Shown here piece after piece: positions 1 through 5,623 of a DNA stretch of 6,145 bases (within the stretch, counting starts at the first letter, position 1; each line of letters begins with the position of its first letter). Both the position numbers and the translations under genes were made by a program. A model generated the notes under the pieces. The model was given only the letters and a program-made list of their open reading frames with translations. It ran no database searches and was not told the origin of the DNA. This DNA is from Planctomycetota bacterium. Lineage in GTDB: Bacteria; Planctomycetota; Phycisphaerae; Phycisphaerales; SM1A02. The stretch is taken from positions 1 to 6,145 of the forward strand of contig RFQW01000108.1 of NCBI GenBank assembly GCA_009924765.1. Reading direction: 5' to 3'.

Positions 1-1002
1 TCGCGCGGCACGCTGGTCACCTTCGAGATCGACTCGCGCATCGACCTGTATGACAACGCCAAGATCGCCCGCGCCAGCTCGATGCTCGGCGGCGACGTGC
101 AGCTGGTGATCCTTGAAACGGGCCTCGATCATTCGGTGGAACAGCGCGGCGTTCCCACCATGACGCGCGAGGAACTGCCCGAAGGATCGGTGCTGATCGC
201 CAGCAGCCCCGCAGGCGGTGCCGTGGCGCTGCTGGGCTCGCGTCTGGCCGCACGGGTCAGCATGCTTCCCGACCAGATCGACGAACTGCGCCAGACGATC
301 GAGAAGCGCATGATGCCCGACCTCAGGGCCCAGAGCGCGCCGCTGCAGGCAAACTTCCTGGCGACACGCGACATGATCGTGAAGGATCGCGAAACCTGGA
401 GCTCGCCCATGGATCAGGCGTCCGCCTCCATGAAGCGGCTGCAGGCGCGACTGGCCGCCGACAGCGTGATCGCGCGCGACATCGAGCAGGGCTGGACGCG
501 TGCCAAACCCATCTACGACGCGATGGCGAGCGATCTGGCCACGCTCAAGCAGCGCATCGACGAAGATGTGGAGCCTCGCGCCACACGGCTGTGGGAGCAG
601 GCAACCGAGGAATGGAAGCGCGTGCAGCGGCTCGGCGGCCAGATCGACGCGGCAGGCCGCGGCGCCTACGCCGCCTACGGCGAATTCATGGCCGACAACT
701 CGCTCATGGGCGGACAGATCAGCCGCGCCTTCGACGATCTGCTTGGATTGCTGCTGAAGGCGCTTGTGGGCAAGCCCGGCGAGGATGGCATGGCGCGTCT
801 GCAGCGCTACGAGGCCGCCTCGCGACTGGTCTTGTGCACCGACGAACTGCGACGCGCCAACGATGCGCTGCAGCAGCTTGCCGACAGCGTGCAGCCCGTC
901 GATGCGGACATGGCGAAGCGCATCCGCGAGGACGCCGCCAAGGCTGTGGTGCAGTTCCGCGCCGCCGTGGAGCGACTCGCCGCGCCCACGCAGCAACCCT
1001 GA
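1..1002 (+). CDS. MCE/MlaD-family lipid-transport protein, C-terminal part (5' end outside window)
   Basis: The reading frame is open from base 1 to the TGA at 1000-1002 and gives 333 visible residues. The N-terminus lies upstream, so the internal ATG at 82 is not the real start. Visible residues 4-67 look like the second half of an MCE domain: a beta-rich stretch with TFEIDSRIDLYDNAKIA, then SSMLGGDVQLVI at 26-37 and LPEGSVLIAS from 59. These match the family pattern of 'ID.rI.L...A.I..SSLLGG..VEL' followed by 'L.dGd.I'. The rest, from about residue 80 to the end, is polar and predicted mostly helical or coiled coil, as in the long periplasmic tail of many MlaD-like proteins. Family knowledge: MCE proteins are membrane-anchored, form rings, and act as substrate-binding parts of ABC transporters that move phospholipids across the envelope. 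The N-terminal anchor expected for this role is not visible. It is followed one base later by the RNA methyltransferase gene. The substrate cannot be read from the sequence. Confidence 0.78.
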   Translation, partial: SRGTLVTFEIDSRIDLYDNAKIARASSMLGGDVQLVILETGLDHSVEQRGVPTMTREELPEGSVLIASSPAGGAVALLGSRLAARVSMLPDQIDELRQTIEKRMMPDLRAQSAPLQANFLATRDMIVKDRETWSSPMDQASASMKRLQARLAADSVIARDIEQGWTRAKPIYDAMASDLATLKQRIDEDVEPRATRLWEQATEEWKRVQRLGGQIDAAGRGAYAAYGEFMADNSLMGGQISRAFDDLLGLLLKALVGKPGEDGMARLQRYEAASRLVLCTDELRRANDALQQLADSVQPVDADMAKRIREDAAKAVVQFRAAVERLAAPTQQP

Positions 1003-1003
1003 C

Positions 1004-1843
1004 ATGACCGACTTCGGCGACCCGCGCCTTGCCCCCTACCGCGACGCGCGTGATGCCGACCTGCGCGGCGCGCACGGCCTGTTTCTGGTGGAAAGCGCCC
1101 GCTGCGTGGCGCGATTCCTGCGGGCCTGTGAACGCGGACCGTGGAAGCCCGTCAGCGCGCTGCTGGCCCCCGAGCACATGGCTGCCATCGCGCCGCTGGC
1201 CACGCGCGTAGGCTGCCCGGTGTTCGAAGCCGACATGGAGTCGATCGCCGCACACAGCGGCTACCGCTTTCATCACGGTGCACTGGCGCTGGGCCAGCAC
1301 GCGCAGGGCCCACCGCTGCAGGATCTGCTTGCCGCTCTTCCACCCGGCTCCGCCAGCGTGCTGGTGGCCGACGGCGTGGTGCACGTGGACAACATCGGTG
1401 CGCTGTTCCGAAACGCCGCCTGTCTGGGCGCCTCCGCCGTGGTGCTTGGCCCCGGCTGCGCCGATCCGCTTGGCCGCAAGTGCATCCGCATCAGCATGGG
1501 TCGTGTGTTCGGCGTGCCGTTCGCCACGGTGCCCGATGCGGGCGCGGCGCTGGCGCAGCTGAAGCACGCCGGGTTCCAGTGCGTGGCCGTGGAGCAATCC
1601 CCCACCTCGATCGCGCTGCATGACTGGAAGCCACCGCAGCGCGTGGCGTTGCTCGTTGGTGCCGAAGGTCGCGGCGTGCAGCCTGCGCTGCTGCAAGCGT
1701 GCGATGCGTGCGTGGAGATCGCCAGCAGCCTCGACCCGCTTGCGGGCGACGGCGATGGCCCCCCAAGCCTCAACGTGTCGACGGCTTCAGCGATCGTCCT
1801 GCATGAACTGCGGCGCAGCGGCGCTCATGCCCGCTCCGCGTGA
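1004..1843 (+). CDS. TrmH/SpoU-family RNA 2'-O-methyltransferase
   Basis: This 279-residue protein begins at the ATG at 1004, one base after the MCE stop. The frame stays open upstream to 764, but that part lies inside the MCE gene and is not family-like. No clear Shine-Dalgarno precedes the ATG, so translation is probably coupled to the upstream gene. Residues 1-100 resemble the SpoU substrate-binding domain, including GLFLVESARCVARFL. The three knotted SPOUT motifs follow: motif 1 at 123-138 (DGVVHVDNIGALFRNA, with N130 and R136), motif 2 at 216-225 (LLVGAEGRGV, with E221) and motif 3 at 255-259 (SLNVS). Family enzymes use S-adenosylmethionine to methylate a ribose 2'-hydroxyl in rRNA or tRNA. 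The target nucleotide cannot be assigned. Oddly, the short 'IPM' link before motif 3 is replaced by a longer acidic and Gly/Pro-rich loop (about residues 243-254). The last 18 codons overlap murA on the other strand. Confidence 0.9.
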   Translation: MTDFGDPRLAPYRDARDADLRGAHGLFLVESARCVARFLRACERGPWKPVSALLAPEHMAAIAPLATRVGCPVFEADMESIAAHSGYRFHHGALALGQHAQGPPLQDLLAALPPGSASVLVADGVVHVDNIGALFRNAACLGASAVVLGPGCADPLGRKCIRISMGRVFGVPFATVPDAGAALAQLKHAGFQCVAVEQSPTSIALHDWKPPQRVALLVGAEGRGVQPALLQACDACVEIASSLDPLAGDGDGPPSLNVSTASAIVLHELRRSGAHARSA

Positions 1844-3154
1844 AGCGGTCTCGCCCTCGGCGGCCGAAGGCTTCTCTTCCTTCAGTCGTTCCACGCGGGC
1901 ACCGAGCGCGTTCAGCGTCTCCTCCATGCGGTGATAGCCGCGGTCGAGGTGGTACACGCGGTTCACGATCGTCTCGCCTTCCGCAGCCAGGCCCGCAAGC
2001 ACCAGGCTGGCGCTTGCACGCAGGTCGCTCGCCATCACCGGTGCACCGATCAGCTTGTGACCGCCGGCCACCACCACGGTGGAGCCCTGACGGTACAGCT
2101 GCGCGCCCATGCGCATCAGTTCGGCCACGTGCATGAAGCGCTCGGGATAGATCTTCTCGGTGATCACGCTGTTGCCCTCGGCCACGCACACCAGCGCCAT
2201 CATCTGCGCCTGCAGGTCGGTGGGGAAACCGGGGTGCGGCTGCGTGGTGATGGTGGTGGGCTTCAGGTTGCGCTCGCTGGTCACGCGCACGGTGCAGCGC
2301 ATCGGATCGTCGCCCGACACGCGGTCCACATGCACGCCGATCTCGCGGAAATGCTGGATGGTGGCCAGCAGCGCGTCGTAGGGGAAATCATCCAGCGTCA
2401 CGTCGCCGTTGGTGATGGCCGCGGCCACCGCGTAGGTGCCGGCCACGATGCGGTCGGGCATCACCACGTGGTCGATGCCGCCCAGCTCATCCACGCCATC
2501 GATCACCAGTCGCGGCGAGCCGGCGCCCTGGATGCGCGCACCCATGGCGTTCAGCATGTTGGCCAGTTCCACGATCTCGGGCTCGCAGGCCGCGCACTCG
2601 ATCACGGTGCGGCCCTTGGCCAGCGTGGCGGCGCTCATCACGTTGGCGGTGCCCAGCACGGTGCTGCCGAAGGGGCCACCCAGGAACACGGTGTCGCCCT
2701 TCAGGCGATCGGCGCTGGCGATGATGTCGCCGCCGCGCAGTTCGATCTTGGCGCCCAGGGCCTCCAGGCCGCGCAGGTGCAGATCCACCGGACGGTGGCC
2801 GAAGGCGCAGCCGCCCGGCATGCTCACGATGGCGCGACGACGGCGGGCCAGCATGGGTCCCAGCACGCAGATGCTGGCGCGCATGGTGCGCACGATGTCG
2901 TAGCGCGCATGCACCCGGTTCTCGTCCATGCTCTGCAGGCTCACGCCGCTGGCGGCGGGCTTCACGTCCACGCCCATCTCGGCCAGCAGTCGGCCCATGT
3001 TGGCGATGTCCGCCAGGGGCTTGATGTTTCGCAGTGTCACCGGCTGGTCGGTCAGCAGGCAGGTGGCCATCAAGGGCAGCGCGGCGTTCTTGGCGCCCTC
3101 GATGCGGGTGCGTCCTGAGAGTCGGCGGCCACCTTCAATGCGGAAGAAATCCAT
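1787..3154 (-). CDS. murA: UDP-N-acetylglucosamine 1-carboxyvinyltransferase (MurA)
   Basis: This 455-residue protein is complete. The enzyme transfers enolpyruvate from phosphoenolpyruvate to UDP-GlcNAc, the first committed step of cytoplasmic peptidoglycan precursor synthesis. Visible active-site residues, with E. coli equivalents, are K22-N23 in EGAKNAALPLM, R92 in RASICVLGPM (R91), catalytic C116 in MPGGCAFGHRPVDLH (C115), R121 (R120), D313 in GFPTDLQAQ (D305), R379 in DLRASASLVLAG (R371) and R405 in YHLDRGY (R397). A Cys rather than Asp at the loop position means the fosfomycin target residue is present. The ATG at 3154 is chosen because MDFFRIEGG is the usual MurA opening and an AAGGAA ribosome binding site lies 7 bases upstream. 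The frame extends to 3232 but that part is not MurA-like. The conserved fold ends near residue 424. A tail of about 31 polar residues (KEEKPSAAEG...) follows and overlaps the convergent methyltransferase gene by 57 bp. Confidence 0.97.
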   Translation of the reverse strand: MDFFRIEGGRRLSGRTRIEGAKNAALPLMATCLLTDQPVTLRNIKPLADIANMGRLLAEMGVDVKPAASGVSLQSMDENRVHARYDIVRTMRASICVLGPMLARRRRAIVSMPGGCAFGHRPVDLHLRGLEALGAKIELRGGDIIASADRLKGDTVFLGGPFGSTVLGTANVMSAATLAKGRTVIECAACEPEIVELANMLNAMGARIQGAGSPRLVIDGVDELGGIDHVVMPDRIVAGTYAVAAAITNGDVTLDDFPYDALLATIQHFREIGVHVDRVSGDDPMRCTVRVTSERNLKPTTITTQPHPGFPTDLQAQMMALVCVAEGNSVITEKIYPERFMHVAELMRMGAQLYRQGSTVVVAGGHKLIGAPVMASDLRASASLVLAGLAAEGETIVNRVYHLDRGYHRMEETLNALGARVERLKEEKPSAAEGETASRGAGMSAAAPQFMQDDR

Positions 3155-3261
3155 GCTTCGTTTCCTTGCGGTTCCTGAGGAAAATCGGATCGGAACCCAT
3201 CCATCGGCCAGCCGAGCTCGGGAAGGACACAATCCTGCCTCGGGTCCCTACGATACCGCCC
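3155..3261. promoter_or_regulatory. divergent intergenic region between murA and the ferredoxin-NADP+ reductase gene
   Basis: These 107 bases separate two divergent starts, so both genes should have promoters here, possibly reaching into the neighbouring coding ends. On the minus strand, AAGGAA (3162-3167) sits 7 bases before the murA ATG. Just upstream is a 6-bp inverted repeat, GGTTCC at 3170-3175 and GGAACC at 3192-3197, separated by 16 bases, that could form a small hairpin in the murA leader. On the plus strand, TACGAT at 3249-3254 resembles a -10 box and lies 8 bases before the GTG at 3262. AGGACA at 3224-3229 is a weak -35 match with a 19-base spacer. If used, this would give a nearly leaderless reductase mRNA. 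Only the ribosome binding site is convincing; the promoter calls are tentative. Confidence 0.4.
3162..3167 (-). promoter_or_regulatory. ribosome binding site of murA
   Basis: On the minus strand this reads AAGGAA, a good Shine-Dalgarno match, with 7 bases between it and the ATG at 3154. It supports the shorter MurA start over the upstream in-frame candidate at 3232. Confidence 0.75.
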
Positions 3262-4278
3262 GTGAGCAACGTCCTTGAAGTCGTGGGTGAACCAAAATTG
3301 CCCGAAGTGAAGATGCATCTGATCCCTCCCACGGCTCCGGCCGAGGGCACGGTTCTCAGCAATGAACTCTGCCTGAAGGGGCGATCCGCCAGCTTCGTGC
3401 GGCATGTCTGCATCGACATCGGCAACACCCCCATGGCCGGCCAGTTCCGCGCCGGCCAGAGCTTTGGCGTGGTGCCCTCGGGCGTGGATGCCACCGGCAA
3501 GCCCCACAAGGTGCGCCTGTACTCGATCGCCAGCCCCAGCTGGGGCGAGGATGGCCACGGCAAGGTGCTGGCCACCACCCCCAAGCGCCTGATCTCCGAG
3601 CGCAGCCCGCAGAAGGCCGGCGACGACCCGCACGATCACAGCCTGTTCCTTGGCCTGTGCAGCAACTATGTGTGCGACCTGAAGCCGGGCGACCCGCTCG
3701 CCGTCACCGGCCCCGCCGGCAAGCGCTTCCTGCTGCCCGAAGACCCCGCGAAGCACGACTACCTGTTCTTGGCCACGGGCACCGGCATCGCCCCCTTCCG
3801 CGGCATGATCATGGAACTGCTGCAGGGCCCGCCCGAGGGCAGCCCATGGAAGGCCAACTGGAAGCGCTGCGAAAGCCGCATCGAACTGGTGATGGGCAGC
3901 CCCTACACCACCGACCTGCTGTACGACGGCCTGTTCCGCGATCTGGCCGCCAAGCACTCCAACTTCACCTACCACCCGGTGATCAGCCGCGAGACGCGCA
4001 CCGACGGCGGCAAGGGCGAGTACGCGCACCAGTTCATCGAGCGCCGCCTCGGCGACCGCTACGACGCCATGCTGCGCAGTCCGCGCACGCTGATCTACGT
4101 GTGCGGTCTGGCCGGCATGCAGATGGGCCTGTTCCGCATCCTGGGCGAGAAGGGCCTGGCGAACGGCTACCTCACCGTGGACGAGTCGATCGCCGGCGTG
4201 CCCGCGAGCGAGTGGACCGACGAGCACCTGAAGCGCAAGGTTCGCCCCACGCATCGGTGCATGATCGAGGTGTACTGA
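3262..4278 (+). CDS. plant-type ferredoxin-NADP+ reductase
   Basis: This 338-residue cytoplasmic flavoenzyme is expected to pass electrons between ferredoxin (or flavodoxin) and NADP(H) through FAD. From the GTG start, FAD-binding motifs are RLYSIAS at 85-91 and GLCSNYVCDLKPGD at 131-144. The NADP part has ATGTGIAPFRG at 171-181, SRE at 242-244 (2'-phosphate binding region) and YVCGLAGMQMGL at 279-290 (with C281). The protein ends in IEVY, with E336 and Y338 matching the catalytic Glu and the terminal Tyr that stacks on flavin in plastid and cyanobacterial enzymes. Two starts are possible: GTG at 3262, with no Shine-Dalgarno but a TACGAT box 8 bases upstream, or ATG at 3313 (321 residues) with a weak GAAG before it. 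The reductase fold begins only after residue 35, so both keep it whole. The gene stands alone, divergent from murA. A BoxA-like oxygenase reductase is the main alternative within the same fold, but no box genes are visible. Confidence 0.88.
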   Translation: MSNVLEVVGEPKLPEVKMHLIPPTAPAEGTVLSNELCLKGRSASFVRHVCIDIGNTPMAGQFRAGQSFGVVPSGVDATGKPHKVRLYSIASPSWGEDGHGKVLATTPKRLISERSPQKAGDDPHDHSLFLGLCSNYVCDLKPGDPLAVTGPAGKRFLLPEDPAKHDYLFLATGTGIAPFRGMIMELLQGPPEGSPWKANWKRCESRIELVMGSPYTTDLLYDGLFRDLAAKHSNFTYHPVISRETRTDGGKGEYAHQFIERRLGDRYDAMLRSPRTLIYVCGLAGMQMGLFRILGEKGLANGYLTVDESIAGVPASEWTDEHLKRKVRPTHRCMIEVY

Positions 4279-4297
4279 GCGGGGCTTGCGAGCGCGG

Positions 4298-5623
4298 TCA
4301 GCTTGGGCAGGCGCCGAAGTCGAGCAGCATCAGGGCCAGGTCAGCCGTATCCACCCAGCCATTGCCGTCCTGGTCGCTCTCGCAACCAATGCAGCTGCCG
4401 AAATCGAGAAGCACCAACGAAAGGTCGGCGGTGTCGACAAGCCCGTTGCCATCCAGGTCAGAAGGACACGGCCTGCACGAAGGGTGACCCTCGCAGCAAT
4501 CCGGCACGCCGTTGAAATCCGCGTCCGGCAGTTCTCCTCGCATGATCTGGCCCATATCCACGACGCCGTCACCATTGCAGTCGGCATCGAATTCAACAAG
4601 GGTCCAGCCAGGTGACGCGCAATTCCACTGTCCATACGGCACGTCATTCACGTCGCCGAAGTAACTCCAGTCATCGCTCAGATGCAGGAAGTCCTGCTCG
4701 CCGTTCTCGCCGGGCACCCCAAGTGCGCACGGACTGTCATCAAACCCATGCGGCAGCGTGAGATCAAACGCCGGGCCAGAAAGCCAAGTCCAGCCCGCCT
4801 CGGTTGTCAACGATCCTGATTGTTGGAAACCACCCACATTCACCAACGTGCCTCGCTGCTGAAAGGCAGAGCGAATCCACGCATGCTCAGTTGCCGTCTC
4901 GATCGAGGCCAACCTTCCGCCAATCGTGCTCGCCCAGTCGCGGGAGTCCGACCAACGCCGCTGCTGCGTGTCCAGGCGATACCAGTGACCGTTGCCTCCG
5001 GCAGAAACTGGCCACTCCACAAGCGTCGCCGCACATGCGCCACCCGACTCACAGCAATCAGGCACGCGGTTGCCATTGGTATCCGCAAGCTGGCCGCGGA
5101 TGATCTGGCCAAAGTCGACCAATCCATCTCCGTTGCAGTCGGAGGCGTACTCGATGATTGCCCACGAACGGCCTCGAGAGTCCGTGTCGTTCCAACCGCT
5201 GGGATAGAGCATAAGGTATCGCTCACAGGTGCAACTTGGCTCTCCCTGCGACCAGGCGACGAACGCCCATGGTTCTCCGGACACCCACTGGAATGCGTTG
5301 TTTGTCCCTCGCCTACCCCCGATCACGGCCTGCGTGAACCCACCGTTCTGTGTGGCGATTGAATACACCACACTGCTTTCGGCAGCCGAGGTGACGCTCG
5401 CCACATATCCGCGCCGACCCTGGGCGAACGAAAACCAAGACTCCGGCGACAGACTGGGCGACGCGTAGGTCGCCTCATACCAGTGGCCGTTTCCACCCGA
5501 GGACGCGGGCCACTCCGTGAATGTCCCTGCACCCGCACAAGGTGAACTGACGGCGAGGCCTGCCGCCAGTGCCCACATCGCGATCATGCAGCAAAATCTC
5601 TGCCGCGACACGCTCACGGGCAC
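4298..5623 (-). CDS. secreted protein with two C-type-lectin-like domains and a C-terminal dockerin
   Basis: This 441-residue exported protein starts at GTG 5623; GTG 5617 (GTGA overlap with the upstream stop) is an equally good choice. ATG 5587 would remove the basic n-region (R7, R9). Residues 1-32 form a signal peptide: RQR, a hydrophobic core, then likely cleavage after AGA at 30-32. Residues 37-160 are a C-type-lectin-like domain ending in FQWVSGEP (111-118), WSQGEPSC (124-131), WND (144-146) and IIEY (156-159). Residues 162-192 hold two calcium-loop-like segments, DCNGDGLVDFGQ and DTNGNRVPDCCE. The unit repeats as a second lectin-like domain (203-346), lacking a clean WND, plus calcium loops (348-378). 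Residues 386-441 are a two-repeat dockerin with loops at 389-400 and 417-428 and cysteines at 386, 411, 414 and 439. Lectin-like domains often bind sugars or proteins and dockerins usually bind cohesins, but the ligand here is unknown. It follows another dockerin gene with an overlap. Confidence 0.85.
   Translation of the reverse strand: MPVSVSRQRFCCMIAMWALAAGLAVSSPCAGAGTFTEWPASSGGNGHWYEATYASPSLSPESWFSFAQGRRGYVASVTSAAESSVVYSIATQNGGFTQAVIGGRRGTNNAFQWVSGEPWAFVAWSQGEPSCTCERYLMLYPSGWNDTDSRGRSWAIIEYASDCNGDGLVDFGQIIRGQLADTNGNRVPDCCESGGACAATLVEWPVSAGGNGHWYRLDTQQRRWSDSRDWASTIGGRLASIETATEHAWIRSAFQQRGTLVNVGGFQQSGSLTTEAGWTWLSGPAFDLTLPHGFDDSPCALGVPGENGEQDFLHLSDDWSYFGDVNDVPYGQWNCASPGWTLVEFDADCNGDGVVDMGQIMRGELPDADFNGVPDCCEGHPSCRPCPSDLDGNGLVDTADLSLVLLDFGSCIGCESDQDGNGWVDTADLALMLLDFGACPS
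4301..4468 (-). repeat. dockerin-encoding repeat, copy in the lectin-like protein
   Basis: This segment encodes residues 386-441. It holds two 26-residue units (C386-C411 and C414-C439) separated by two residues, each with a calcium loop of the DxDGNGxVDTAD kind, a hydrophobic helix, and a closing FGSC or FGAC. It is a diverged direct copy of the segment at 5617-5781: bases around 4317-4385 and 5632-5700 align well by eye, including the shared GCCGTTGCCGTCCTGGTC-like stretch. Confidence 0.8.
4490..5524 (-). repeat. tandem duplication of a lectin-like plus calcium-loop module
   Basis: Two copies lie within one gene: copy 1 at 5048-5524 (residues 34-192) and copy 2 at 4490-5026 (residues 200-378). 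Both open with EWP.S.GGNGHWY, carry a C-type-lectin-like core, and close with a DCNGDG.VD.GQI.RG.L segment followed by VPDCCE. The edges are the best conserved parts; the lectin core has diverged, and copy 2 is about 20 residues longer and lacks the WND triplet. This points to an old internal duplication, not a recent one. Confidence 0.75.

Noticed and set aside
82..84. ATG at 82 as the start of the first gene
   Set aside because: Codons 1-27 upstream in the same frame encode a good part of the MCE domain, so the gene is cut by the window edge.
719..1696. Minus-strand open frame of 325 codons opposite the methyltransferase gene
   Set aside because: It is antisense to clear SpoU motifs, its product resembles no family, and its composition is that of a shadow frame.
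1931..3118. Long plus-strand open frame of 395 codons opposite murA
   Set aside because: It lies wholly antisense to a clear MurA and encodes a His-, Ala- and Gly-rich product with no recognisable domain, which is typical of a GC-rich shadow frame.
3155..3232. Longer MurA start at 3232
   Set aside because: The extra 26 residues are not MurA-like, and a good AAGGAA site marks the ATG at 3154.
3070..4254. Long minus-strand open frame of 394 codons opposite the ferredoxin-NADP+ reductase
   Set aside because: It is antisense to a well-supported enzyme and overlaps the murA start. Its Ala/Gly/His-rich composition reflects GC-rich third positions and not a real protein.
4276..4300. Bidirectional terminator between the convergent reductase and lectin-like genes
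   Set aside because: The 19-base gap has at most a 3-bp stem (GCT-TGCG-AGC) and no T-run, so I cannot support a terminator.
5535..5593. Lipoprotein signal in the lectin-like protein (cysteines near residues 11-12 and 29)
   Set aside because: No proper lipobox (L-A/S-G/A-C) precedes these cysteines, while AGA at 30-32 is a good ordinary signal peptidase site.
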